A stretch of 64,000 nucleotides of DNA from assembly GCF_006716265.1 (NCBI RefSeq), contig NZ_VFOS01000001.1:1426001-1490000 (forward strand), written 5' to 3'. Every line of letters starts with the position of its first letter. The first letter of the stretch is position 1. The stretch comes from Rarobacter faecitabidus (GTDB taxonomy: Bacteria; Actinomycetota; Actinomycetes; Actinomycetales; Cellulomonadaceae). The position numbers were made by a program, and so were the translations under genes. The notes under the pieces were generated by a model. That model worked only from the letters and a program-made list of their open reading frames with translations, had not been told where the DNA came from and did no database searches. Shown piece after piece: positions 36,209-45,719 of this stretch.

Positions 36209-37549
36209 GTGATTCCCGCCGACCCCCGCCGGATCTCCCCGGCCATGCGCACGGATATGTACGAACTCACGATGTTGCGCGCTGCCCTCGCCGACGGCAC
36301 CGCCGAGCGCCGCTGCCGCTTCGAGGTGTTCACCCGCCGCCTGCCGTCGTGGCGCAGGTACGGTGTGCTGGCGGGTACCGGCCGCTTCCTTGAGCAGTTG
36401 GCGGCGTTTCGCTTCAGTTCGGCCGAACTCGGATTCCTCCTCGAGCGCGGGATCGTGGACGAGCCCACCGCCGCCTACCTGGAGAACTACCGCTTCAACG
36501 GCACCATCAGCGGCCTGGCCGAGGGCGAGGTCTACTTCCCCGGTACCCCGCTGCTGAGTGTCGTCGGCACGTTCGCCGAGGCCGTAGTCCTCGAGACGCT
36601 GGTGCTATCGGTGCTGAACTTCGATTCGGCGGTGGCCGCCGCCGCTTCCAGAATGACGTCGGCCGCGGGGACTCGTCCCTGCCTGGACATGGGCGCGCGG
36701 CGCACGCACGAGGACGCGGCGCTCGCGGCCGCGCGCGCCGCCGTCGTGGGAGGGTTCACGGGCACGTCCAATCTGGCCGCGGGGGCGCTGTGGGAGATCC
36801 CCACGATCGGGACCGCGGCGCACGCGTTCACGCTGCTGCACGACAACGAGGAGCAGGCCTTCGCCTCGCAGGTGGCCGCGTTCGGTCCTGGGACGACGCT
36901 ACTCGTCGACACCTACGACATTCCGCTCGGGGTGCGGCGCGCCATCGAGGTAGCGGGTTCGGAACTCGGCGCGGTGCGCATCGATTCGGGCGATCTGGGC
37001 ATCCTGGCGCGCGAGGTGCGCGCGCAACTCGACGCGGCCGGGGCGACCGAGACGAAGATCACGGTCACCTCAGACCTGGACGAGTACGCGATAGCTTCAC
37101 TCAGTTCCGCGCCGGTCGATTCGTTCGGCGTCGGCACCAGGCTCGTGACGGGATCGGGCGCTCCCACGTGCTCTATGGTCTACAAACTCGCGGCGCGCGA
37201 GGCTGCGGACGGCTCGATGGTCCCGGTCGCCAAGGCATCCGCTGGCAAGCCGAGCGTCGGCGGGTTCAAGCGACTCTTCCGCGAGGTAGACGACCAGGGG
37301 CGAGCAAGCGCCGACTTGGTGGCGATCGGGGACGAGGCCTCCGTCGCCTCCTTCGTGCCGTCCCAGCCCGCGCGCGACCTCACGGTGACGTACGTCCGCG
37401 ACGGTGAGATCGACGAGAGCCACCTGGGCGCTGGGGGCCTGCGCCGAGCGGCGGAGCACCACCGCTCTGCCCGCGACGAGTTGCCGCTGACGGCGCTGCG
37501 ACTCTCGTCGGGCGAGCCCGCACTGCCCGTCCGCACTGCAACTCTGTGA
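36209..37549 (+). CDS. pncB: Nicotinate phosphoribosyltransferase
   Basis: The 446-residue enzyme makes nicotinate mononucleotide in NAD salvage. Motifs are RTDMYELTMLRAAL, FEVFTRRLPSWRRYGVLAGTGRFLEQL, GARRTHEDAA, FTGTSNLAAG, LVDTYDI and VRIDSGDLG, with FGVGTRLVTGSGAP near the C-terminus. GTG 36209 is used; ATG 36245 is possible. It is divergent from clpS with only 37 bases between starts. Confidence 0.93.
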   Translation: MIPADPRRISPAMRTDMYELTMLRAALADGTAERRCRFEVFTRRLPSWRRYGVLAGTGRFLEQLAAFRFSSAELGFLLERGIVDEPTAAYLENYRFNGTISGLAEGEVYFPGTPLLSVVGTFAEAVVLETLVLSVLNFDSAVAAAASRMTSAAGTRPCLDMGARRTHEDAALAAARAAVVGGFTGTSNLAAGALWEIPTIGTAAHAFTLLHDNEEQAFASQVAAFGPGTTLLVDTYDIPLGVRRAIEVAGSELGAVRIDSGDLGILAREVRAQLDAAGATETKITVTSDLDEYAIASLSSAPVDSFGVGTRLVTGSGAPTCSMVYKLAAREAADGSMVPVAKASAGKPSVGGFKRLFREVDDQGRASADLVAIGDEASVASFVPSQPARDLTVTYVRDGEIDESHLGAGGLRRAAEHHRSARDELPLTALRLSSGEPALPVRTATL

Positions 37550-37582
37550 CCGTGCGCGTATAGCGGTGCGCGCCTGATCCCC

Positions 37583-37617
37583 GGTTTGCGGTTCGCGGTT
37601 CGCTGTTCGCTGTTCGC
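37583..37617. repeat. Heptamer tandem array
   Basis: Five consecutive 7-bp units, GGTTTGC, GGTTCGC, GGTTCGC, TGTTCGC and TGTTCGC, lie 34 bases after the pncB stop. GGTTCGC is the reverse complement of the GCGAACC core in the second array at 37670. Confidence 0.9.
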
Positions 37618-37669
37618 TGTATGAAAGTACCGTTCACCGGCATGTATTTCATAGGTCGAACTGCACTAT

Positions 37670-37767
37670 GGTGGCGCGAACCCGGTGGCGGTGCGAACCG
37701 GGTGGCGGTGCGAACCAGGTGGTGGCTCGAACCGGGTGGCGGTGCGAACCGGGTGATGCCCGAACCG
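37670..37767. repeat. 17-bp minisatellite-like array
   Basis: Six units of 14-17 bp (best unit GGTGGCGGTGCGAACCG) run head to tail between the convergent pncB and helicase genes. They lie inverted relative to the heptamer array, so an RNA crossing both could fold into a long stem. Confidence 0.9.
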
Positions 37768-37782
37768 GGCGGTGCCCCCGGC

Positions 37783-39684
37783 TCAGCGTTTGCCGACGAA
37801 CCACTTCCGGAGCGTGGCGATGCGCGCTTCGAGCTGCGCGACCGTCGCCTGGGGCACCTCGGGACCACCTGAGGCACGGCGCAGCGCCGTGTGCACCGAG
37901 CCGTGCGGCTGACCTGACCTGCGAGACCACGCGGAGACGAGTTTCTGCAGTTCCTTGCGCAGTTCCGCGGCGCGACGGTGGTCGAACTCCTCGTCCGCCT
38001 GACCGCCGCGCCCACCACGCAACTGATCGGCCTGCCGCGAGCGCAGCAGCGTCGAGACCTGATCCGGTTCCAGTAAGCCCGGCAGGCCCAGGAAATCCGC
38101 TTCCTCGGACGATCCGGGGTCGGCCGCCGTCCCGAACTCGCCGCCGTCGAACAGGACGCGATCGAACGATGCCTGCGCCTCAAGCGCCTGAAATGCGCCC
38201 TCATCGAGCAGCGTTCCAGATGCCTTCTCCTCCCGGTTCGCCGCAGCTACGAGGGCGTCCTCGGGCACGAAATCGGGATTCTGCGCGGTCTCGGGGCGGT
38301 CCAGAGCGTGGTCCCGTTCGAGTTCCAGCGCGTTCGCGAGGCCGAGCAGGTGCGGTACGGACGGCAGGAACAACGAGGCGATCTCTCCGCGCTTGCGCGC
38401 CCGGACGAATCGTCCGACTGCCTGCGCGAAGTACAGCGGGGTCGACGTCGAGGTCGCATAAACACCTACCGCCAGGCGAGGCACATCGACCCCCTCCGAG
38501 ACCATGCGCACGGCCACCATCCAGCGCTTCTTAGGTTCCTTGGCGAATTCCTCGATGCGCTCGGATGCGCCCGTGTCGTCGGAGAGCACCACGGTCGGCG
38601 GCTGCCCGGTGATCGCGCGTAGCTGCTTGGCGTAGGCGCGCGCATCCGTCTGATCCGAGGCGATGACGAGCCCGCCCGCGTCCGGAACCGAACGGCGGAC
38701 CTCCGTGAGCCGAGTGTCGGCGGCGCGAAGCACCTGCGAGATCCACTCGCCCGAGGGATCGAGGGCCGTGCGCCAGGCCTGCGCCGTGATGTCCTTCGTC
38801 AACGGCTCCCCGAGGCGCGCGGAGACCTCGTCCCCCGCCTTCGTCCGCCAGCGCATGTGCCCCGAATAGGACATGAAGATGACGGGGCGCACCACGTGAT
38901 CGCGTAGCGCCTCGGCGTAGCCATACGTGTAGTCGGCGCGGGAACGGCGGATGCCGTCGTCGCCCTTCTCGTAAGTCACGAACGGGATGGGTGCGGTGTC
39001 CGAGCGGAAGGGCGTGCCCGTCAGGGCGAGGCGGCGCGCGGCGGGTTCGAACGCGTCGCGCACGCCATCTCCCCAGGACAGCGCGTCGCCCGCGTGGTGG
39101 ATCTCGTCCAGGATCACCAGGGTGCGGCGAGCCTCCGTCTTGGCCCGGTGCAGTTCCGGGTTGGCGGCCACCTGGGCATACGTCACCGCGACGCCGTGGA
39201 AGTGAGCGCCGTGGGCGCCCTGCGAGTTGCGGAAATTCGCGTCGAGCTTGATGCCCACTCGCCCGCCTGCCTCGGCCCACTGGTGCTTGAGGTGCTCCGT
39301 GGGTGCCACGACGGTGACGCGGTTCACGACGCCCTCATCGAGCAGCATCGTCGCGAGGCGAAGCGCGAAGGTCGTCTTCCCCGCGCCAGGCGTGGCCACG
39401 GCGAGGAAGTCGCGCGGGCGGGCCGCCTGATAGCGCTCGAGCGCCTCGGCCTGCCAGGCACGCAACTTCGTGACGGTGCCCCACGGCGCACGGAGCGGGA
39501 AGGCCGGTGGGAGGTGCTCGGCGGCGGCCACGGAACCGGCACGGCGCGCTGGCACGTGGGCCGGTGCGCCCGATTCCAGGTCGCCCCCAGGCGTGGGAAT
39601 CGGCCGAACCTCCGGGCTTTCCTCGGTGGCTCCCAGCGCGTCGAAGAGTGTCTGGCTACCGTCAAAGTCTTGAGTCATGCTCAC
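37783..39684 (-). CDS. DEAD/DEAH-box (superfamily 2) helicase
   Basis: The 633-residue protein has an N-terminal disordered region (about 1-65), then RAWQAEALERYQ, Walker A ATPGAGKTTFALRLA, DEIHHAGD (motif II), LTGTPFRSD (motif III) and the C-terminal helicase motifs MVAVRMVSEGVDVPRL and QAVGRFVRAR. The C-terminal 150 residues are less conserved. It overlaps the DUF3039 gene (GTGA), a pairing common in actinobacteria. It is probably a housekeeping helicase; no defence domain is attached. Confidence 0.88.
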   Translation of the reverse strand: MSMTQDFDGSQTLFDALGATEESPEVRPIPTPGGDLESGAPAHVPARRAGSVAAAEHLPPAFPLRAPWGTVTKLRAWQAEALERYQAARPRDFLAVATPGAGKTTFALRLATMLLDEGVVNRVTVVAPTEHLKHQWAEAGGRVGIKLDANFRNSQGAHGAHFHGVAVTYAQVAANPELHRAKTEARRTLVILDEIHHAGDALSWGDGVRDAFEPAARRLALTGTPFRSDTAPIPFVTYEKGDDGIRRSRADYTYGYAEALRDHVVRPVIFMSYSGHMRWRTKAGDEVSARLGEPLTKDITAQAWRTALDPSGEWISQVLRAADTRLTEVRRSVPDAGGLVIASDQTDARAYAKQLRAITGQPPTVVLSDDTGASERIEEFAKEPKKRWMVAVRMVSEGVDVPRLAVGVYATSTSTPLYFAQAVGRFVRARKRGEIASLFLPSVPHLLGLANALELERDHALDRPETAQNPDFVPEDALVAAANREEKASGTLLDEGAFQALEAQASFDRVLFDGGEFGTAADPGSSEEADFLGLPGLLEPDQVSTLLRSRQADQLRGGRGGQADEEFDHRRAAELRKELQKLVSAWSRRSGQPHGSVHTALRRASGGPEVPQATVAQLEARIATLRKWFVGKR

Positions 39685-40007
39685 GACTTGGCGTCACCGC
39701 CGTCGCTGCCGTCGCCATCGTCCTGCGGGTCGCGCAGACCCTCATAGATCTCTTTGCAGACGGGGCAGATGGGGAACTTCTTCGGGTCCCTGCCCGGAAC
39801 CCAGATCTTGCCGCACAGCGCGACAACGGGCTTGCCCGAGAGCGCCGACTCGAGGATCTTCTCCTTGCGCACGTAGTGGCTGAACCGCTCATGGTCCCCT
39901 GGTTCGGCATCCTGCGTCTGCTCCGCGCGCTCCAGGACCGCCGTGGCGCCACCCTGGGTGGCAGGGTCCGCAGCGGGCTCGGAAAGTGGCAGGTTGGGAT
40001 CGGTCAT
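39681..40007 (-). CDS. DUF3039-family protein
   Basis: The 108-residue protein has a variable acidic N-terminus and the conserved DUF3039 block HERFSHYVRKEKILESALSGKPVVALCGKIWVPGRDPKKFPICPVCKEIYEGL, whose C..C..C pattern may bind zinc. Function is unknown. The ATG at 40007 is used. It is the first gene of a two-gene operon with the helicase. Confidence 0.87.
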   Translation of the reverse strand: MTDPNLPLSEPAADPATQGGATAVLERAEQTQDAEPGDHERFSHYVRKEKILESALSGKPVVALCGKIWVPGRDPKKFPICPVCKEIYEGLRDPQDDGDGSDGGDAKS

Positions 40008-40209
40008 GGGCACAATCCTACGTCGCGCATCGGACGGATACCCTCCAACGAATGACGGCGCATGGCGGCGGCGATACACTTGATCGGCTCGACATACAAG
40101 ACCCCGAGACCCCAGATTTTCAGGATCGTCCCTTGGTATTTGCGCACCAGGGCGCGACAATTCCAGTGAAGCGCTGGCCTGACCCCTGCGCGAAGGAGTA
40201 TCCGAGAAC

Positions 40210-43026
40210 ATGCCACTCGTAGGACGCAGCACGGAACTGGAGCAGTGGGCACGCCTGCGCGCCGCGGCGACGGCGGGTGCGGGCTCGGTCTGGTTCATCA
40301 CGGGTATGGCCGGCGTGGGAAAAACCTCCCTCTTGCGCGCCATCCGCGACGACGCGACGAGTGAGGGCTGGACAGTTCTGGCGGCCACCGGCAATCCGGC
40401 GGGCGGCCCGGACCAGGCGTGGGGAATACTGACGCGAATCTTCGTGCGACTCGCCACGCGCATTCCCGCCGGCAGTGAGCCCTTCGATGGGCCCGGAACC
40501 TCGATCAGCGACCTCGTGCTGGGGAAGGTGGTTCCCACAAGTGGCATTCCCGTGGCTCTCACCTGGACCATCGAGACGCTGGCCGCCGCCGGACCCACGC
40601 TCCTGGTCATCGACGACGCCCACTGGGGGGATGCTGCCTCGCTGCAGGCCATCGCATCGGCCATCAGTTCGCTGACGGATCAGCGGGTCGTGGTCGTCAT
40701 CGCCGCGCGCGCAGGCGAGTTACCGCCGGAATTCGAGCCCTTGATCGGGCGGCCGGGAACGTCGTTCTCCGAGCTCACCGCGCTGTCGCGTCCGGACATC
40801 GCCGAGTGGCTGCGCGCCACGGATTTTGCGAAGTTCAGCGAGGAAGAGGTTGGCCGCGTTGCCGCCGTCACAGGCGGATTGCCGCTGCTCATCGCCCCCC
40901 TTGTCCACGATCCGGCGGTCATGGAGACCCTGCTGAATCCGGACGGCACGCCGCGGACCCCCACGGCGCCCGGGCAGTTACTCGCGATCGGCCGGCAGTA
41001 CCTTGCGGGGTTTCCTCAGTTCCTGCCGGTTCTGGCCGCAGTGGCGGTGCTCGACTCCTTCGCCACCTCCGCGAACGTGGCAACCGTGCTGGAGATCGCG
41101 CCCCACGCCGCCGCCGAACTCATCGCCGAGGCGACGCGCCTCGACCTTCTCGACGGAGCGGACGGCGTCTCCGTGGCCGCTCACCCCTTACTCGCCGAGG
41201 TCGTACTCGAGAACGCAGACCTGACCGCGCCCATCTACCTCAAGGCAGCCCTCGCCCTCGGTGATCAAGCCTCTGTCGAGCAGGTCGGGGCGTGGTTGAT
41301 CGCGACGCCCGCGCAGCAGGATCCTCGCGTGCTCCCCCTACTCCTTTCGGCTATCGAACGCTCGATCACGTTCGGGTTCGAAAGGACCGCTCGCGAGTTG
41401 GTGGAACGGGCGCGACTCGAGCCTCCGACGAGCGACGAGGACACCCACCGGCTGAAGATCCTCGACGGCAAGTCCCTCGTACTCGCTGGCGATGTGGAAG
41501 GTGCCGTCCGAGCCTGGCGCGCGGCGATGGCCGGCGCCGACGCGTCGCAGGTGCTCGACATCCAAATGGACATCGGCGATGCCTACTACGCGAGCGGACA
41601 GACCGAACTCGCGCGCGAAGCTTTCCTCGATACGCTCGCCATGCTGGAGGATGATTCCATCCGTCTCTCCCTCGGCCACCGGCGCCTCGCCATAGCGAGG
41701 CTCGCGGCAGTCGCATGGCTTGTCGGTGAAGGCAAACCTCTCGAAGAATCGGAGATCGAGGCGATCCTGGCACAGGACGAGTCGTTGGACGGGCTAGGAG
41801 AACGAGCCCTCCTGAGTCATGCTGCACTCGAACTGACCATTCTCGGTCGAGATGCGCCGCGAGCGGCCCACCTGGCTCGCCGCGCGGCCCACAACCTCGC
41901 AATCGTGTCCGAGGATGGCATCGACGGGCCGGTCCTCTCCATGCTCACAGGTGCGCTCAATGGAGCCGAATGCGACGACGAGGCACTCGCGCTGATGACC
42001 GAGGCGCTGCGGCGCGCCCGCATCTCGGGCTCCGTGATGGCTTACGGCACGATGTCGTACTGCCGCGCGTACGTCCACATGAACCGCGGTCGGCTTCGGC
42101 GGGCGCGCCAGGATGCCGAGGCGGCATTGCGCACGCACCGCGACTACGGTTGGGGTGCATACCTCGCTGCCGCAAAACTGGTGCTCGCGCGCGTGGCACT
42201 CGCGCAGGGCGACCTGGACGCGGCGAAGGCCGCGGTCGCGGATCTGGACGTTTACTCGGACGCCATGCGCTCCGAGGCGCTGCCTCAGATGATGGCGCTG
42301 CACGCCGTGGGCCTTGTCGCTCAGGGCGAGGGCGACCACGAGCGAGCCTTCGAATATCTGCGGGCTGCCACAGAAATCACCAATGAGTACTGCCCGGGAC
42401 CGACGTACGGCCTCCCGCCGCTCGCCCTCGTCCGATCCGCAGTCGTGCTCGGACATCGTGAGTTGGCGTCGGACGTCGCCGCTCAAGCCATTGAACGAGC
42501 CCGCACATTCGGCGCCCCCCGCACCCTGGGCCGGACGCTCGTCATGGCTTCGGCCGCGTACCCGCAGGACGAGGCCATCGTCCTGCTTCGCGAGGGAATC
42601 AGGCTGCTCGAACTGCACGAGGGACGGCTTGAACTAGGAGAGGGCCGAGTCCGCCTAGCGCACCATCTGGCCGAACTCGGCGGCGACGCGCAGGTGGCCG
42701 AGGCTATCGCGCTGGCGCGGGGCGGCATCATCGAGGCTGAGCGCATCGGCTCGATCCCCGTGGCGCAACGGGCGCGCACGCTGCTGGCTGATCTCGGGGA
42801 ACGCCATCCGACCGAGCGCGTCAACGATCCGGTCGCATCGTTGACCGCATCCGAGGTGCGCGTGTGCGAACTCGCCGCCAAGGGTATGACGAACCGCCAG
42901 ATCGCGGCGGAGTTGTACGTGACCGTCAAGGCCGTGGAATGGCATCTGTGGCGCGCCTACCCCAAGTTGGGGATCAAGTCGCGGCGGGATCTGCCGCTCC
43001 TTCTGTCCTCGCTCGTCGCAGACTAG
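40210..43026 (+). CDS. Large ATP-binding LuxR-family (LAL) regulator
   Basis: This 938-residue MalT-like regulator has an N-terminal AAA/STAND ATPase with Walker A TGMAGVGKTSLL (about residues 32-43) and Walker B TLLVIDDAHWGDA. A long TPR-like helical middle (about 370-860) is followed by a C-terminal LuxR helix-turn-helix (LTASEVRVCELAAKGMTNRQIAAELYVTVKAVEWHLWRAYPKLGI). GAAGGAG precedes the ATG. Such proteins integrate nucleotide and ligand signals; the target genes are unknown. Confidence 0.92.
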   Translation: MPLVGRSTELEQWARLRAAATAGAGSVWFITGMAGVGKTSLLRAIRDDATSEGWTVLAATGNPAGGPDQAWGILTRIFVRLATRIPAGSEPFDGPGTSISDLVLGKVVPTSGIPVALTWTIETLAAAGPTLLVIDDAHWGDAASLQAIASAISSLTDQRVVVVIAARAGELPPEFEPLIGRPGTSFSELTALSRPDIAEWLRATDFAKFSEEEVGRVAAVTGGLPLLIAPLVHDPAVMETLLNPDGTPRTPTAPGQLLAIGRQYLAGFPQFLPVLAAVAVLDSFATSANVATVLEIAPHAAAELIAEATRLDLLDGADGVSVAAHPLLAEVVLENADLTAPIYLKAALALGDQASVEQVGAWLIATPAQQDPRVLPLLLSAIERSITFGFERTARELVERARLEPPTSDEDTHRLKILDGKSLVLAGDVEGAVRAWRAAMAGADASQVLDIQMDIGDAYYASGQTELAREAFLDTLAMLEDDSIRLSLGHRRLAIARLAAVAWLVGEGKPLEESEIEAILAQDESLDGLGERALLSHAALELTILGRDAPRAAHLARRAAHNLAIVSEDGIDGPVLSMLTGALNGAECDDEALALMTEALRRARISGSVMAYGTMSYCRAYVHMNRGRLRRARQDAEAALRTHRDYGWGAYLAAAKLVLARVALAQGDLDAAKAAVADLDVYSDAMRSEALPQMMALHAVGLVAQGEGDHERAFEYLRAATEITNEYCPGPTYGLPPLALVRSAVVLGHRELASDVAAQAIERARTFGAPRTLGRTLVMASAAYPQDEAIVLLREGIRLLELHEGRLELGEGRVRLAHHLAELGGDAQVAEAIALARGGIIEAERIGSIPVAQRARTLLADLGERHPTERVNDPVASLTASEVRVCELAAKGMTNRQIAAELYVTVKAVEWHLWRAYPKLGIKSRRDLPLLLSSLVAD

Positions 43027-43055
43027 GTCGCCGACGCGCGGCGAAGCCCTCAAGG

Positions 43056-45584
43056 TCAGAGACAGGCGACGCGCTGGCTGACGACGTCCGAGTAGAGCGT
43101 CAGACCGGGTAGCCGTGCCACGGTGATGACGTGTTCCAGCGAGGTGCCGGGCACGAGGCTCGCCAGCAGGTTGGGCGCTTCCGTCACCAGCGCCGGCGCG
43201 AATAGCGCATCGGGTTTGGCCTGGTCGAGTGCGATGAAGAAGATGTTCGATTCGACGAGGTCGAGGAAGAAGTGGGAGCCGAAGCTGAGATCAGGGCTGA
43301 AGTCCGCTGCCGGATCCGTGACCTCGACCAGCGCGGCAGCGTTGTTGATCTCGGCGAAGTGGACGGGGACCCCCAGCTCCGTCGTGCTTGTACCCCACCG
43401 TCCCGGCCCGATGTACATAATGCGCTGACCGGCCAGTGCGCGGTTCACCTCGCCCAACTCGCGAGCGACTGAGTAGCGTTCCTGCTGGCCGAGCGCGAGG
43501 TATGCCTGCGGTCGGACGAGCACGACGACGTCGATCGGCAAACGTACGTTGCCGCCCATGAATCCGCCGGCTGCGCGCAGAATCGCGCGACCGGAGTCCT
43601 CGTCCGGCATCTCAATGGCATCTCCCAGTCCCCTGGTCTGCAGGGGACGGCATTGAACCAGGCCGACGCGGAACTCACCCTCACGAGACAGGTTCACGGT
43701 GAACTCGATGTCGACGGGATACTCGTAGGCCGCCGCCAGCATGGACATCAACTCGCGCATGTAGGCCGCGAACTCGGAGTGCAGAAGTCCGGCAAAATCA
43801 CAGGTCAGCGGGGTGATCGGCGCGGAGCGGCCGAGTTCGCGCAACCGCCGCAACTGCTCGCGATCAAGGCTGAGGAACAGGCTCCAGTCCATGGGCAACG
43901 ACTGCACATCGGTGAGCGGAACGGTGAGTAGGGCGTTTCGCCGCAGGTTGAGCACGTCGACTTTGCGCTGGGCGTATCGCGCCGCGTCCTCGAGTGAGAA
44001 CGGACTGCGCAGCGGATGGTCGAGGGTGACCACTCGCGCGTAGTCGTCCGTCAGGTGGTCCACCGCTCGGGTGCCGAGCCCGATAACGAGGCGCAGCGCG
44101 CCCGCCGCCGGATCGATGTCCTCGCCCCACACGTACAGGTTGTGCGAGTTGCCGACGCCACCCGCGTGAGGGAAGAAGAGCTCCCCATGGTGATCCCCGG
44201 ACACGCGCTGGACGAGGACGGCCATCTGCTCGTCCGAGGTGCTGAGGTTCCGCCTTTCGCGATAGGTGAGTGCCTCCTCGCTCATGGACGACGCGTAGAC
44301 GGATCTCACGGCGTTCTCGAAAGCACGCAGGCGGTCCTCGGGAGTTCCCTGGTTCGCGCAAAACGTGGACTCGTACTTGCCTGCGAAGGCATTGCCGAAG
44401 TTGTCCTCCAGCAGTGAGCTGGATCGAACGATGATGGGCGATTGCCCGTAGTACTCCAGCAGGCGTAGGAACCTTTCGCGGATTGCCTGCGGAAACTGAC
44501 CGTGAGCGAGGCGGTCGTGCAGTCTCGCCCCGACCTCGTAGTAGCCCTCCTCCGTCTTCTGCGCCATCCATTCGCGCCACCACCCGTTGGCGACGATGTA
44601 GGTGAGGAAAAGGTCGGATCCGAGATAGAACGAATCATGAGCCTCAAGCCGCCGAGCGAGGCTCGGCACGCTGGCGGCGATTGCCCCGGCCGTCAGCATG
44701 CCCACCGATTTTCCGCCAATGAATCCGGTGCCGATCTCGCGGTCGGCGATGGCCAGCAGATCTTGCAGACTCAATTGCTGGCGCGCAAGTGCCACCATTC
44801 GCCCGCTCCTGCCCAGCAGGAGCCGCGCGAGGGTGTCGGCTATGCGCTGCTGCTCGGCCACGTCGCCGTCGTGGAGTGCCCTCGATCCATCACTGATGAG
44901 GGTCCGCCAGCGGTCGAGAGGTTCGCGCTGCCCGGCCACCTGGCCGAATAGCCGTGAGGTCTCCTCGCTTGCCGTTACCGGCTCGGCGCGATCCGCGGCG
45001 ACGCGATGCGGAAAGTACATCGTCGGCGCGTATCGGTCAGCCGCCTTGAGGGTGTGGATGTAGGTCTGACCCTCGACGTTGTAGAGGTCGAACAGGAGCT
45101 GGGTCGTCTCCCGGATGCCTGCGATGGTGCTGAAGGTGTGCTTGCCCCGAAGCAGGCAGAAGTAGGCAACCGTATCCAGGTCGTAGAGGTACGGGCACGT
45201 GACCTTGAAGAAGTTCAGGACCATAAGGTCGGAATACCAGCGATCGAGCAGATCCGTCAGGGAGTCGAATACGTAATAGACCCCTATGCCCTCACGAGTG
45301 ATGATCTGGTGAACCGTGGAGGCAAAGCTCTCGAATCCCGGAGCCGGATCGAGGTGGTACAACTCGATACCCGTCATGTCATCGACGACGGGTTCATGCG
45401 CGGCAAAACGGATGTAGACGATGCGGCGACCGTCCATCCGCGCCTGAGCGACGAAGTTGCCCACCATCTCGCGGTAGTCGGCCAGATCGCTTGTTTGCCA
45501 AACGACGTTGTCGCCGATACGCAGGCCATCGACGATGGCGTCGACACCCTGATGTCCGGTACTGATTCGATGATGCGGCGGCAT
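43056..45584 (-). CDS. Degenerate KaiC-like domain fused to PEP/pyruvate-binding domain
   Basis: The 842-residue protein has a RecA/KaiC-like N-terminus (about 1-240: STGHQGVDAIVDGLRIGDNVVWQ, VYYVFDSLTDLLDRWYSDLMVLNFFKVTCPYLYDLDTVAYFCL) without a recognisable Walker A. An ATP-grasp PPDK/PEP-synthase-type domain follows (about 300-700), with FIGGKSVGMLTAG, PIIVRSSSLLEDNFGNAFAGKYES and LVQCRPLQTR. The phosphohistidine swivel domain and the C-terminal PEP-binding barrel of pyruvate,water dikinase are absent. Biochemical role unknown; a signalling or phosphotransfer role is inferred. It converges on the LAL regulator gene. Confidence 0.82.
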   Translation of the reverse strand: MPPHHRISTGHQGVDAIVDGLRIGDNVVWQTSDLADYREMVGNFVAQARMDGRRIVYIRFAAHEPVVDDMTGIELYHLDPAPGFESFASTVHQIITREGIGVYYVFDSLTDLLDRWYSDLMVLNFFKVTCPYLYDLDTVAYFCLLRGKHTFSTIAGIRETTQLLFDLYNVEGQTYIHTLKAADRYAPTMYFPHRVAADRAEPVTASEETSRLFGQVAGQREPLDRWRTLISDGSRALHDGDVAEQQRIADTLARLLLGRSGRMVALARQQLSLQDLLAIADREIGTGFIGGKSVGMLTAGAIAASVPSLARRLEAHDSFYLGSDLFLTYIVANGWWREWMAQKTEEGYYEVGARLHDRLAHGQFPQAIRERFLRLLEYYGQSPIIVRSSSLLEDNFGNAFAGKYESTFCANQGTPEDRLRAFENAVRSVYASSMSEEALTYRERRNLSTSDEQMAVLVQRVSGDHHGELFFPHAGGVGNSHNLYVWGEDIDPAAGALRLVIGLGTRAVDHLTDDYARVVTLDHPLRSPFSLEDAARYAQRKVDVLNLRRNALLTVPLTDVQSLPMDWSLFLSLDREQLRRLRELGRSAPITPLTCDFAGLLHSEFAAYMRELMSMLAAAYEYPVDIEFTVNLSREGEFRVGLVQCRPLQTRGLGDAIEMPDEDSGRAILRAAGGFMGGNVRLPIDVVVLVRPQAYLALGQQERYSVARELGEVNRALAGQRIMYIGPGRWGTSTTELGVPVHFAEINNAAALVEVTDPAADFSPDLSFGSHFFLDLVESNIFFIALDQAKPDALFAPALVTEAPNLLASLVPGTSLEHVITVARLPGLTLYSDVVSQRVACL

Positions 45585-45719
45585 GGTCCCAGATTACGCG
45601 GACCCGCGTATTCGACGGGAGCGGGCATCCCTCCTCGAGAATGCATGGGGAGCACTGGACGTCAGGGCAGAACCGCCCCACAGGACAATTCGAACCAACA
45701 CTGCAACTCTTAACGCAGC

